A DNA stretch of 64,000 bases from Streptomyces pactum (GCF_002005225.1 NZ_CP019724.1:3350501-3414500); one strand, 5' to 3'. Numbered from the stretch's first letter, positions 53,142 through 62,107 are shown. A program made the numbers and translations. Notes: generated by a model from the letters alone, not told the origin.

Positions 53142-53819
53142 GTGCCTTCCCTGTTGCTGATCGAGGACGACGACGCCATCCGCACGGCCCTGGAGCTCTC
53201 CCTGACCCGCCAGGGCCACCGGGTGGCCACCGCTGCCAGCGGTGAGGACGGTCTGAAGCTGTTGCGCGAGCAGCGGCCGGACCTGATCGTGCTGGATGTG
53301 ATGCTGCCCGGCATCGACGGCTTCGAGGTGTGCCGTCGTATCCGGCGCACCGACCAGTTGCCGATCATCCTGCTGACCGCGCGCAACGACGACATCGACG
53401 TGGTCGTCGGTCTCGAGTCGGGCGCCGACGACTATGTCGTCAAACCCGTGCAGGGCCGGGTGCTGGACGCCCGTATCCGGGCCGTGCTGCGGCGCGGGGA
53501 GCGGGAGTCGACGGACTCGGCGAGCTTCGGCGGCCTGGTCATCGACCGGTCGGCGATGACCGTGACGAAGAACGGCGAGGACCTCCAGCTCACGCCGACC
53601 GAGCTGCGGCTGCTGCTCGAACTGAGCCGGCGCCCGGGACAGGCGCTGTCCCGGCAGCAGTTGCTGCGGCTGGTGTGGGAGCACGACTACCTCGGTGACT
53701 CCCGGCTGGTGGACGCCTGCGTGCAGCGGCTGCGCGCCAAGGTCGAGGACGTGCCGTCGTCCCCGACCCTGATCCGTACCGTGCGGGGTGTCGGCTACCG
53801 GCTGGATCCGCCTCAGTGA
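53142..53819 (+). CDS. afsQ1: Response regulator AfsQ1
   Basis: 225 aa OmpR-type regulator. Receiver domain with acidic pocket EDDD (8-11), phospho-acceptor Asp52 in IVLDVMLPG and Lys in VVKPVQG. The winged-helix output domain is GLVIDRSAMTVTKNGEDLQLTPTELRLLLELS to the end (VRTVRGVGYRLDPPQ). GTG 53142 gives MPSLLLIEDDDAIRTALELS, the length recalled for S. coelicolor. A CAGAAT box ends 6 nt before the GTG. Responds to nitrogen-rich minimal media (glutamate) and tunes antibiotic and nitrogen genes. Confidence 0.95.
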   Translation: MPSLLLIEDDDAIRTALELSLTRQGHRVATAASGEDGLKLLREQRPDLIVLDVMLPGIDGFEVCRRIRRTDQLPIILLTARNDDIDVVVGLESGADDYVVKPVQGRVLDARIRAVLRRGERESTDSASFGGLVIDRSAMTVTKNGEDLQLTPTELRLLLELSRRPGQALSRQQLLRLVWEHDYLGDSRLVDACVQRLRAKVEDVPSSPTLIRTVRGVGYRLDPPQ

Positions 53820-55423
53820 CACGGGAAAACCAGGGGGGTTCACGCGGCTGGGCCGCGGCTCGCAAGGGAGTCTGGTCCGGGCTGCGCTTCACCAGCCTGC
53901 GCCTGCGGCTGGTCCTCGTCTTCGGTCTGGTCGCGCTCACCGCCGCCGTGTCCGCGTCCGGCATCGCCTACTGGCTGAACCGGGAGGCGGTGCTCACCCG
54001 CACCCAGGACGCCGTGCTGCGCGACTTCGAGCAGGAGATGCAGAACCGGGCGGGCGCGCTGCCCGAGCACCCCACGCAGGACGAGTTGCAGCACACCGCG
54101 GGGCAGATGGCCAACAGCAGCCAGCGGTTCAGCGTGCTGCTGGTCGCCGAGAACGCCGCCGGCTCGACCGTGTACGGCGGCTCCGGCGGCCTGGGCGGCT
54201 TCGCGCTCTCCGACGTGCCCCAGTCGCTGCGTACGGCGGTGGACAAGGAGCAGAAGGTCACCTCGGCCAACAAGCACCCCTACCACCTGTACTGGCAGCG
54301 GATCACCGACGACGACACTCCTTACCTGGTGGCCGGCACGAGGGTGATCGGCGGCGGGCCGACCGGCTACATGCTCAAGTCGCTGGAACCGGAGGCCAAG
54401 GACCTGAACTCGCTCGCCTGGTCGCTGGGGATCGCCACCGCACTCGCCCTGCTCGGCTCCGCGCTGCTCGCGCAGGCCCTGGCGACGACCGTGCTGAAGC
54501 CGGTGCACCGGCTGGGGATCGCGGCGCGGCGCCTGGGCGAGGGGAAGCTGGACACCCGGCTGCGCGTGTCCGGCACCGACGAACTGGCCGACCTGTCCCG
54601 GACGTTCAACAGCGCCGCCGAGGCGCTGGAGAAGCGGGTCGCGGACATGGCCGGCCGGGAGCAGGCGTCGCGGCGCTTCGTGGCGGACATGAGCCATGAG
54701 CTGCGTACCCCGCTGACGGCGATCACCGCCGTCACGGAGGTGCTGGAGGACGAGCTGGAGTTCGAGGGCGAGGGCGGGAGCTTCGACCCGATGGTCGAGC
54801 CCGCCGTGCGGCTGGTGGTCAGCGAGACGCGGCGGCTGAACGACCTGGTGGAGAACCTGATGGAGGTCACCCGCTTCGACGCGGGCACCGCCCGGCTGGT
54901 GCTGGACGACGTCGACGTCGCCGATCAGATCACCGCCTGCGTCGACGCCCGGGCCTGGCTGGACGCCGTCGACCTGGACGCCGAGCGCGGCATCCACGCC
55001 CGGCTCGACCCGCGCCGCCTGGACGTGATCCTGGCCAACCTGATCGGCAACGCGCTCAAGCACGGCGGGTCGCCGGTACGGGTGTCGGTGGCGCGGGCGG
55101 ACGACGAGATCGTCATCCGGGTGCGGGACCACGGGCCCGGCATCCCCGAGGACGTCCTGCCGCACGTCTTCGACCGCTTCTACAAGGCGAGCGCCTCCCG
55201 GCCGCGTTCCGAGGGCAGCGGGCTCGGCCTGTCCATCGCCCTGGAGAACGCGCACATCCACGGCGGTGAGATCACCGCGTCCAACTCCCCCGACGGAGGC
55301 GCGGTGTTCACGCTGCGGCTGCCGCAGGACCCGCCGGCGGCCGAGGACGACGCGGGGGACGCCGGGGACGCCGGGGACGCCGCGGACGAGAGCAAGGGCA
55401 AGGACGCGAAGGGACAGGTCTGA
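53816..55423 (+). CDS. afsQ2: Sensor histidine kinase AfsQ2
   Basis: 535 aa membrane kinase. Two membrane helices (LVLVFGLVALTAAVSASGIAYW; ALALLGSALLAQALA) bracket an extracytoplasmic sensor of about 150 aa. HAMP follows, then HisKA with FVADMSHELRTPLTAI (His294 by count) and an ATPase domain with NALKHGG, GPGIPED and GSGLGLSIAL. GTG 53816 overlaps the afsQ1 TGA (GTGA). An Asp/Gly-rich acidic tail ends the protein, and its TGA overlaps the ATG of the lipoprotein gene (TGATG). Confidence 0.95.
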   Translation: MTRENQGGSRGWAAARKGVWSGLRFTSLRLRLVLVFGLVALTAAVSASGIAYWLNREAVLTRTQDAVLRDFEQEMQNRAGALPEHPTQDELQHTAGQMANSSQRFSVLLVAENAAGSTVYGGSGGLGGFALSDVPQSLRTAVDKEQKVTSANKHPYHLYWQRITDDDTPYLVAGTRVIGGGPTGYMLKSLEPEAKDLNSLAWSLGIATALALLGSALLAQALATTVLKPVHRLGIAARRLGEGKLDTRLRVSGTDELADLSRTFNSAAEALEKRVADMAGREQASRRFVADMSHELRTPLTAITAVTEVLEDELEFEGEGGSFDPMVEPAVRLVVSETRRLNDLVENLMEVTRFDAGTARLVLDDVDVADQITACVDARAWLDAVDLDAERGIHARLDPRRLDVILANLIGNALKHGGSPVRVSVARADDEIVIRVRDHGPGIPEDVLPHVFDRFYKASASRPRSEGSGLGLSIALENAHIHGGEITASNSPDGGAVFTLRLPQDPPAAEDDAGDAGDAGDAADESKGKDAKGQV

Positions 55424-56031
55424 TGACCGTACGCCGCCTGTCGGCACTGCCCGGGCTGGCCGTGCTGGCCGCGCTGCTCGCCGGGTGCGGCATCCGGGCC
55501 ACCGAGGTGCCCACGGACTACGGTCCCGCGCCCTCGCGGGTGCGCTGCTCGCTCGCCGAGCCGGACGTGACGGCACAGACCGCGCCCGGGGTGCCGGTGC
55601 GGGTGTTCCTGCTGTGCGGCTCCTCGCTGGTGGCCGTGGACCGGACGGTACGGGTGCCGGACGGCGCGGACTCCGGGCGGCGGGTCCTGGTGGCCCAGGG
55701 CCTGCTGAACGAGCTCGCGGCGCCGCCGTCGGCCGCGGAGAAGGAGGCCGGGTACACCTCGGACGTACGCCGCGGCATCGCCGTGACCGGCCCGCGCCCC
55801 GGCGACCCCGAGGACACGCTGCGTCTGGACACCGCCCCCGGCGACCTCACGTCGTACGCCCTCGCCCAGGTCGTCTGCACCTTCTCCGACTCGGCCGCGG
55901 CCGAGGGCGACGGCTCCGTCGTCCTGGCCGGCCCGGGCGAGGGGACCGCACGCCGCTACGCCTGCACGGACGAGGTCCGCGCCCGGCCGGGCAGCAACGA
56001 ACCGCCGTCCAGCGAGGTCACGGACGGCTGA
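55423..56031 (+). CDS. Lipoprotein of the afsQ operon (GerMN-like)
   Basis: 202 aa. Lipobox LAGC at about residues 19-22 (LAVLAALLAGCGIRATEVP). The body (VRVFLLCGSSLVAVDRTVRV, RRVLVAQGLLNELAAPPSAAEKEAGY) resembles a single GerMN domain. It overlaps afsQ2 by one base pair (TGATG) and is cotranscribed, so it may act as an external accessory or sensor partner of the AfsQ2 kinase. The equivalent S. coelicolor gene is part of the afsQ locus. Confidence 0.88.
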   Translation: MTVRRLSALPGLAVLAALLAGCGIRATEVPTDYGPAPSRVRCSLAEPDVTAQTAPGVPVRVFLLCGSSLVAVDRTVRVPDGADSGRRVLVAQGLLNELAAPPSAAEKEAGYTSDVRRGIAVTGPRPGDPEDTLRLDTAPGDLTSYALAQVVCTFSDSAAAEGDGSVVLAGPGEGTARRYACTDEVRARPGSNEPPSSEVTDG

Positions 56032-56182
56032 CGGCCGCGACGCGCGGCAGGGACGCGCGGCAGGGGGCGTGGCAGGGGGGCGGGTGGCGCACAGACGCCC
56101 CCCTGGGGCCATGTGGCGCAAGCCTCACCCCTGCGGGGGAGCGGCCGGAACCGAGCGCGGCGGCGGCCGCGTCTAGGGAGGC

Positions 56183-56734
56183 GTGCAGCGTCATGGGTTC
56201 CTCGGCGGCAGCGCCGCGCTCCGCATCCGTGTGACAGGGAGTGTCCTCCTGGTCGCACATCTCGCGTTCGTCGCCTGGTACGCGCTGCGGCCACTCGACG
56301 TCCCCTGGGTGCTGCCGCCCAACCTGGAGCCGCTGGCCGGGATCCGCGCCGACCTGGCGCTCGGCTGGCCCGCGGCGGCCCGGGGCATCGGCGGGTCGCT
56401 CGCGCTGCTGGCGCCGCTGGGCGTCCTGCTGCCCATGGCGGGCGGGCGGCTGACCGCCTCGCCGCTGGCCTCCCTGCTGCGCACCATGGCGGCGGCGGCC
56501 CTGCTGTCCCTGGGGATCGAGCTGCTGCAGACCGGGGTGCCCGGTCAGGTCGTCGACGTCGACTCGCTGCTGCTGAACACGGCGGGCGTGGCCCTCGCGC
56601 ACCTCGCCCTCGTCCCCGCGGGCCGGGCCCGGCTCCGCCGCGGGTCCGAGCGGGGGCACCGGGAGGACATCCCCCGGGAGGAACCCGCTCAGGGTCGGAC
56701 CCCGACGATTCCCAGGGTCGGGATCGCCCCGTAG
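56183..56734 (+). CDS. VanZ-family membrane protein
   Basis: 183 aa with four membrane helices. Family features: HLAFVAWYALRPLDVPWVLPPNLEPLAGI, then LLSLGIELLQTGVPGQVVDVDSLLLNTAGVALAHL, the conserved E-x-x-Q...R/D-x-x-D-x-x-x-N-x-x-G signature of VanZ/teicoplanin-resistance-like proteins. GTG start right after GGGAGG. Role is unclear outside enterococci. Confidence 0.85.
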   Translation: MQRHGFLGGSAALRIRVTGSVLLVAHLAFVAWYALRPLDVPWVLPPNLEPLAGIRADLALGWPAAARGIGGSLALLAPLGVLLPMAGGRLTASPLASLLRTMAAAALLSLGIELLQTGVPGQVVDVDSLLLNTAGVALAHLALVPAGRARLRRGSERGHREDIPREEPAQGRTPTIPRVGIAP

Positions 56735-56828
56735 AGCGACGCTTTGTTCCGTTCGTCTCCGTAGCGTGGAGGGCAGATGAAGGGGAAGCCGAACGGCAGC
56801 CCCACCACACGCTCACGAAGGAGCCGCG

Positions 56829-57032
56829 ATGTCCCGCCTCGCCCGCCCCACCAACGGCCGCGTGATCGGCGGAGTGTGCGCCGCGCTGGCCCGGCGCTTC
56901 GGTACCTCCGCCACCACGATGCGGGTGATCTTCGTGGTCTCCTGCCTGCTGCCCGGCCCGCAGTTCCTGCTCTACCTGGCCCTGTGGCTCCTGCTGCCGT
57001 CCGAGGAGAAGGCGGCCCGTACGGCCTGGTGA
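56829..57032 (+). CDS. PspC-domain small membrane protein
   Basis: 67 aa, a single PspC domain: LARPTNGRVIGGVCAALARRFGTSATTMRVIFVVSCLLPGPQFLLYLALWLLLPSEE, with an amphipathic start and one or two membrane helices. AAGGAG is 6 nt upstream of the ATG. Stand-alone PspC modules in actinobacteria are linked to envelope stress; partner not visible here. A strong terminator follows. Confidence 0.9.
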   Translation: MSRLARPTNGRVIGGVCAALARRFGTSATTMRVIFVVSCLLPGPQFLLYLALWLLLPSEEKAARTAW

Positions 57033-57063
57033 GGAACGATGCGCCACCTCCCCTCTGGTACGC

Positions 57064-57101
57064 CGACGGGGCGCACCCGGAACCCCGGGTGCGCCCCGTC
57101 G
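57064..57101. terminator. Bidirectional terminator, 17-bp perfect stem, 4-nt loop
   Basis: Arms 57064-57080 and 57085-57101 around AACC, between the convergent pspC-like gene and the secreted-protein gene. Confidence 0.9.
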
Positions 57102-57135
57102 CGCGTCGGGAGACGCGCAGATGCGGAAGCGGAGC

Positions 57136-57519
57136 TCAGCCGCCGATCGGGAGGCCGTTGACCGGCAGGCCCTGGGTGGGAAGGCCCTGGGTGGGCAGGC
57201 CCTTGGCCGGCAGCCCGCCGAGCAGGCCCGCGACCGGCGCGGCCGGGCCCTGGGAAAGCTGCTGGCCGACCGCCTGCTCGAGCACCGGCTGCGCGGCGGT
57301 CAGATCCGTGCCGGAGACGTGGCGGCCCTGCTCCAGCACGTTGCCCGCGCCGGGCACCACCTGGGAGACGGTCTCCGCCGGGAGCGTACGGGCGACCGAG
57401 TCCACCGTCCGGGCGGTGTCCGGGAGCTCCGGGGCCGCGGTGGCCGCGCCCGCGCCGGCGGCGGCGAAGGCGGCACCGAGGGCGGCGACGCCGAGGGTCT
57501 TGACAGCAGACTGCTTCAT
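57136..57519 (-). CDS. Small secreted protein with Gly-Leu-Pro repeats
   Basis: 127 aa. Sec signal peptide (MKQSAVKTLGVAALGAAFAA..., cleavage after AATAA near 29). Mature part is helical (DTARTVDSVARTLPAETVSQVVPG), then ends in a repetitive GGLPAKGLPTQGLPTQGLPVNGLPIGG. No cysteine. GAGGA about 9 nt before the ATG. Family of small exported Streptomyces proteins of unknown role, possibly wall- or surface-associated. Confidence 0.8.
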   Translation of the reverse strand: MKQSAVKTLGVAALGAAFAAAGAGAATAAPELPDTARTVDSVARTLPAETVSQVVPGAGNVLEQGRHVSGTDLTAAQPVLEQAVGQQLSQGPAAPVAGLLGGLPAKGLPTQGLPTQGLPVNGLPIGG

Positions 57520-57697
57520 GAAATGCGTCCTCGAAACGGGATGACGGGGATGTGAGCGGTCCTTGAACGTAGACACGCGACGCCCCTGACGGCAAACATC
57601 GAAATGCGGACGGATTGTGAAAGCCCGCCCGCCTTTCCGTATTACCGTCGGCTCGCCATCAGCCCGCGTTCCCCGCAGAACCGCTGGTCGAAGCGGT

Positions 57698-58837
57698 CTA
57701 CTGGAACAGCCATTCGGATTTGAGCTCCGCATATCCGGGCTTGATCACGTCATTGATCATGGCCAGTCGTTCATCGAAAGGAATGAACGCTGATTTCATC
57801 GCATTGACGGAGAACCACTGCATGTCGTCGAGCGTGTAGCCGAACGCGTCGACAAGGTGCTCGAATTCGCGGCTCATGCTGGTGTGGGACATCAGCCGGT
57901 TGTCCGTGTTGACGGTGGCCCGGAAGTGCAGCCGGCGCAGCAGGCCGATCGGGTGTTCGGCGTACGAGTCCGCCGCGCCGGTCTGGAGGTTCGAGCTGGG
58001 ACACAGCTCCAGCGGGATGCGCTTGTCCCGGACGTAGGAGGCGAGCCTCCCTAGCTTGACCGTGCCGTCCTCGTGGACCTGGATGTCGTCGATGATGCGC
58101 ACCCCGTGCCCGAGCCGGTCGGCACCACACCACTGCAGCGCCTGCCAGATGGACGGCAGCCCGAAGGCCTCGCCGGCGTGGATCGTGAAGTGGTTGTTCT
58201 CGCGCTTGAGGTACTCGAAGGCGTCCAGGTGCCGGGTGGGCGGGTACCCGGCCTCGGCGCCCGCGATGTCGAATCCGACAACACCGCCACCGCCCAGGTC
58301 GCGGTAGCGGTTGGCGAGCTCGGCGATCTCCAGGGAGCGGGCGGCGTGCCGCATGGCGGTGAGCAGGGCGCCGACGCGGATGCGGTGACCGTTGTCCCTC
58401 GCGCGCCGCTCGCCCTCCCGGAAGCCCTCGTCGACGGCCTCGACGACCTCTTCGAGGCTGAGCCCGCCCTCCAGGTGCTGCTCGGGCGCGTACCGCACCT
58501 CGGCGTAGACGACGCCGTCCTCGGCGAGGTCCTCGGCGCACTCGGCGGCGACCCGGACCAGAGCGTCGCGGGTCTGCATGACACCGACGGTGTGCGAGAA
58601 CGTCTCCAGGTACCGCTCCAGCGATCCGGAGTCGGCGGCCTGCCGGAACCAGACGCCGAGCCGGTCGGCGTCGGTCTCGGGGAGACCCTGGTAACCGGTC
58701 GCACGGGCGAGTTCGACGACCGTGCCGGGACGCAGCCCGCCGTCGAGATGGTCGTGCAGCAGAACCTTCGGCGCCCGGCGGATCCGGTCCGGCGTCGGAG
58801 TCTTCGCGGTGGTCTTCGCGGTGCTCTGGCTCGTCAT
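57698..58837 (-). CDS. add: Adenosine deaminase
   Basis: 379 aa. Converts (deoxy)adenosine to (deoxy)inosine, feeding purine nucleoside phosphorylase. Zinc ligands [10 protein letters not shown] (HxH, about 28-30), HAGEAFG (His, with catalytic Glu), RLGHGVRI and the catalytic Asp in [18 protein letters not shown] 58837 lies 6 nt after a TAGAGT -10 box, hence leaderless. The upstream palindrome CTACGCGCGTAG is shared with pnp and deoC. Divergent from a hydrolase-fold gene. Confidence 0.95.
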   Translation of the reverse strand: MTSQSTAKTTAKTPTPDRIRRAPKVLLHDHLDGGLRPGTVVELARATGYQGLPETDADRLGVWFRQAADSGSLERYLETFSHTVGVMQTRDALVRVAAECAEDLAEDGVVYAEVRYAPEQHLEGGLSLEEVVEAVDEGFREGERRARDNGHRIRVGALLTAMRHAARSLEIAELANRYRDLGGGGVVGFDIAGAEAGYPPTRHLDAFEYLKRENNHFTIHAGEAFGLPSIWQALQWCGADRLGHGVRIIDDIQVHEDGTVKLGRLASYVRDKRIPLELCPSSNLQTGAADSYAEHPIGLLRRLHFRATVNTDNRLMSHTSMSREFEHLVDAFGYTLDDMQWFSVNAMKSAFIPFDERLAMINDVIKPGYAELKSEWLFQ

Positions 58838-58843
58838 TTCCGC

Positions 58844-58865
58844 ACTCTAACTCCTACGCGCGTAG
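58844..58865 (-). promoter_or_regulatory. add promoter with CTACGCGCGTAG operator
   Basis: On the minus strand: palindrome (58865-58854), 4 nt, -10 box TAGAGT (58849-58844), 6 nt, ATG. Same order as at deoC. Confidence 0.72.
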
Positions 58866-58993
58866 AGCGCCGGGGGAACGCACGGATACGGAATGCGGAC
58901 CCGGCGCGGGGCCGCGGTGTACGGACTCGTCGATATGTAACGGTGACTGCGATGACGGGTGGCGTACACCCGGTCTTCTGAGAATGTTCTGTC

Positions 58994-59755
58994 ATGGCAC
59001 AGCAAGCGACGCCGGTCCGCCAGGCCCGGCTGGGGCGAACGCTCGGTCCGGAGGGGACGGCGGTGAGCGGGGTGGTGCTGCTGCTCCCCGGTGGCGACGA
59101 GGTCTCCAGCCGCAAGCCCTCACCGTTGCTGGCGGCCGCCTCCGTACGCGCGTTGGGGCGCGGGCTCGCGCGCGCGGGACGGGACGAGGGCCTGGCCGCG
59201 CACGTCGTGCACTACCGCTACCGCGGCTGGAACGGCGCCGAGGCCCACCTCGCCCGGGACGCCGACTGGGCCGCCGACGAGGCCGTCCGGCGCTACGGCG
59301 ACGTCCCCGTCTGCCTGGTCGGTATCGGCATGGGCGGGCGGGCCGCGCTGCGCGCCGCCGGGCACGAGGCCGTCAACTCGGTGCTGGCGATCGCCCCTTG
59401 GCTGCCCGAGGAGGACATGGCCGCGCCCCCCGAACCGGTGAAGCAGCTCGCCGGGCGCCAGGTGCTGATCGTGCACGGCACGAACGACGAGCGCAGCGAC
59501 CCCGAGCTGTCGTTCCGGCTGGCCTCCCGGGCGAAGAAGGCGAACCGCGCGGTGTGCCGGTTCGAAGTGCACTCCGACGGCCACGGGCTGCGGCACTACC
59601 GGGAGGAGGTCGCCGCGCTCACCGAGGACTTCGTGATGGGCGTGCTGTTCGGCCGGTCGTTCTCGCGGCCGGTGGAGGACGCGCTGGCCGCTCCCCCGCC
59701 GCTGGGGCTGCGGATGCCGCTGGCGGCGGGGTTCGGGAAGTCGTTGCGGCGTTAG
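58994..59755 (+). CDS. Alpha/beta-hydrolase-fold protein with altered nucleophile elbow
   Basis: 253 aa. Hydrolase-fold strands are clear: GVVLLLPGGDE (oxyanion loop), VHYRYRGWNG, and VLIVHGTNDERSDP and SDGHGLRHY, which supply the Asp and His of a triad. The elbow however reads CLVGIGMGGRAAL, so the GxSxG nucleophile position is Gly. Either the enzyme has lost activity or it uses another residue. No Shine-Dalgarno before the ATG. Divergent from add; no known substrate. Confidence 0.8.
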   Translation: MAQQATPVRQARLGRTLGPEGTAVSGVVLLLPGGDEVSSRKPSPLLAAASVRALGRGLARAGRDEGLAAHVVHYRYRGWNGAEAHLARDADWAADEAVRRYGDVPVCLVGIGMGGRAALRAAGHEAVNSVLAIAPWLPEEDMAAPPEPVKQLAGRQVLIVHGTNDERSDPELSFRLASRAKKANRAVCRFEVHSDGHGLRHYREEVAALTEDFVMGVLFGRSFSRPVEDALAAPPPLGLRMPLAAGFGKSLRR

Positions 59756-59782
59756 GGACCTCGCGTTCGGGACCGGCCGGGG

Positions 59783-60736
59783 TCAGGAGGGGAGCAGATG
59801 GCCCCTTCTCGACAGCAGGAACTTCTTGAACGCCGCCACCGGCGGTGTGTCCGTGCGCCCCGCCAGCCAGGCCACGCCGATCTCGCGGGCCGCGCGCGGG
59901 GCCGTGACCGTCAGTTCCACCACGCCGGGGCGGGGCACGGCGGGCGGCGGCAGCAGGGCGACGCCGAGGCCCGCCGCGACCAGGCCGCGCAGCGTCTCCG
60001 CCTCCTCCCCCTCGAAGGCGACCTTGGGCCGGAAACCGGCCTCCTTGCACAGGGCGTCGGTGATGCGGCGCAGGCCGTAGCCGGGCTCCAGGGTCACGAA
60101 GACCTCGTCGGCGGCCTCGGCGAGGCGGATGCGCCTGCGGCCCGCCAGCCGGTGGTCGGCCGGCACGACCAGGCGCAGCTTCTGCTCGTCGAGGCGGCGG
60201 GCGACCAGGTCGGGGGCGTCCGGGACCGGTGAGGTCAGGCAGAGGTCGAGTTCGCCGGCGCGCAGCCGCTCCAGCATGGCCTCGCCGTAGTTCTGGACGA
60301 GGCTGAAGCGGACACGGGGGTGGTCGGCGCGGAAGGCGTGCAGCAGGCCGGGCACGGTCTCGGCGCCCATGGTGTGCAGGAAGCCGAAGGCGACCTTGCC
60401 GGTGGCCGGGTCGGCGTCCGCGCGGACCTCGTCGGCGGCGCGCTCGACCTCCGCGAGGGCGCGCTCGACGGAGCCGAGGAAGGTCCGCCCCGCGACGGTG
60501 AGCGCGAGGGTACGGCCGCGGCGCACGAACAGGTCGACGCCCAGGTCCTCCTCGAGGCGGACCAGGGCGCGGGAGAGGGTCGACTGGGGGACGTTCATCT
60601 CCTGGGCGGCCCGGGTGACGTGCTCGGTACGGGCCACGCCGGCGAAGTGCGCGAGGCGGGGCGCGAGCAGCGCGACGATGTCTTCCGTGTCACCGGACGG
60701 TGACAGGCGAGCCTGTGAGCTTTGCTGATGCACCAT
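59783..60736 (-). CDS. LysR-family transcriptional regulator
   Basis: 317 aa. N-terminal winged HTH LLAPRLAHFAGVARTEHVTRAAQEMNVPQSTLSRALVRLEEDLGVDLFVRRGRTLALT; C-terminal periplasmic-binding-like effector domain. ATG 60736 is assumed (MVHQQSSQA); an ATG at 60754 is also in frame. Divergent from an MFS exporter gene with a T-N11-A palindrome in between, the standard LysR self- and target-control layout. Effector unknown. Confidence 0.9.
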   Translation of the reverse strand: MVHQQSSQARLSPSGDTEDIVALLAPRLAHFAGVARTEHVTRAAQEMNVPQSTLSRALVRLEEDLGVDLFVRRGRTLALTVAGRTFLGSVERALAEVERAADEVRADADPATGKVAFGFLHTMGAETVPGLLHAFRADHPRVRFSLVQNYGEAMLERLRAGELDLCLTSPVPDAPDLVARRLDEQKLRLVVPADHRLAGRRRIRLAEAADEVFVTLEPGYGLRRITDALCKEAGFRPKVAFEGEEAETLRGLVAAGLGVALLPPPAVPRPGVVELTVTAPRAAREIGVAWLAGRTDTPPVAAFKKFLLSRRGHLLPS

Positions 60737-60754
60737 GGGAACGATTATGGCCAT

Positions 60755-60793
60755 TCCATGCATTGGACGGATGAGTGGCGGTCTCCGTACCTT
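60755..60793 (+). promoter_or_regulatory. LysR box and MFS promoter
   Basis: TCCA-tgcat-TGGA (60755-60767) is a T-N11-A palindrome. Its right arm overlaps a -35 TTGGAC (60763-60768); 19 nt further is the -10 TACCTT (60788-60793), which ends 6 nt before the MFS ATG (leaderless). Confidence 0.6.
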
Positions 60794-60799
60794 CGCAGC

Positions 60800-62107
60800 A
60801 TGACTCCCGCCGATACCGGGGCGTCCACCACCGTGGGCGCCGCTGCATCCGTCACCGCCCCCGACGTCCCCGACGCCTCCGACTCGCGCATGGCCCCCGG
60901 CGGCCCCGGTTACCGCCGGATGAGTCTCGCCCTCTTCCTCGCGGGCGTCGCGACCTTCGCGCTCCTCTACTCCACCCAGGCCCTGCTGCCGCTGATCTCC
61001 GGCGACATGGGCGTCACGGCGGGCGACGCGAGCTGGACGGTGGCCGCCGCGACCGGCGGCCTCGCGGTGTTCGTCCTGCCGATGAGCGCGCTGTCGGAGC
61101 GCTTCGGACGGCGTACGGTCATGACGGCCTCGCTGGCGGTCGCGGTGACCGTCGGACTGCTGGTCCCCTTCGCCCCGTCCCTGCCGGCGCTCGTGGCGCT
61201 GCGCGCGGTGCAGGGTGCGGCGCTGGCCGGACTGCCGGCCTCGGCGACGGCGTACCTCGCGGAGGAGGTCACACCGCGGGCGCTGGTCACCGCGATCGGC
61301 CTGTTCGTCGCGGGCAACAGCGTCGGCGGGATGAGCGGCCGGGTCATCACCGGCTGGGTCGCCCAGGAGTGGGGCTGGCGGGTCGCCGTCGGCGTGATCG
61401 GTGCCCTGGCGGTGGCCTGCGCGGTGGCCTTCCGGCTGCTGCTGCCGGCGCCGAAACACTTCACGCGGGGCTCGCTGCGTCCGCGGGTCCTGGTCCGCAC
61501 GGTCCGCGACCACCTCGCCAACCCGCTGCTGCGCCGCCTGTACGCCATCGGCGCGCTGTTCATGACGGTGTTCGGCGGCGTCTACACGGTGATCGGCTAC
61601 CGCCTGACGGAGGCGCCGTTCTCGCTGCCGCAGGGACTCATCGGCTCGATCTTCCTGGTCTACCTGGTCGGCACGGTCTCCGCGGGGACGGCGGGCCGCC
61701 TGGTGGGCCGCCTCGGCCGCCGCGGGGCGCTGTACCTGGGCGGCGGCACGACGGCGGCGGGCCTGCTGCTGTCCCTCGCCCCGTCCCTGCCGCTGGTCCT
61801 GCTGGGCCTGGTGCTGATCACGGCGGGCTTCTTCGCCGGGCACGCGGTGGCGTCCTCGGCGGTCGGCAAGACGGCCGCGCACGGCCGCGCCCAGGCCTCG
61901 GCCCTGTACCAGTCCGCCTACTACGTCGGCTCCAGCGCGGGCAGCACGGTCGGCGCGGTGGCCTTCCACTCCGGCGGCTGGGCCGGCACGGTCGGCGTCG
62001 GGCTGCTGGCGGTGCTGGGCGTCGTGGCGATCACGGTGCTCGGCTCCCTGGCGGCGCGCCGACAGGCCCCGGACACACCGATGCGGGCCTTGCGCCTACC
62101 TCGCTGA
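60800..62107 (+). CDS. MFS exporter (YnfM/arabinose-efflux type)
   Basis: 435 aa with 12 predicted helices. MFS signatures: LSERFGRRTVMTASLAVAVTVG between helices 2 and 3, and RLVGRLGRRGALYLGG in the second half; a Ser/Thr/Ala-rich head of about 35 aa precedes helix 1. Start MTPADTG at 60800 fits a leaderless transcript. Divergent LysR regulator is the likely controller. Substrate unknown; drugs or sugars in this family. Confidence 0.9.
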   Translation: MTPADTGASTTVGAAASVTAPDVPDASDSRMAPGGPGYRRMSLALFLAGVATFALLYSTQALLPLISGDMGVTAGDASWTVAAATGGLAVFVLPMSALSERFGRRTVMTASLAVAVTVGLLVPFAPSLPALVALRAVQGAALAGLPASATAYLAEEVTPRALVTAIGLFVAGNSVGGMSGRVITGWVAQEWGWRVAVGVIGALAVACAVAFRLLLPAPKHFTRGSLRPRVLVRTVRDHLANPLLRRLYAIGALFMTVFGGVYTVIGYRLTEAPFSLPQGLIGSIFLVYLVGTVSAGTAGRLVGRLGRRGALYLGGGTTAAGLLLSLAPSLPLVLLGLVLITAGFFAGHAVASSAVGKTAAHGRAQASALYQSAYYVGSSAGSTVGAVAFHSGGWAGTVGVGLLAVLGVVAITVLGSLAARRQAPDTPMRALRLPR

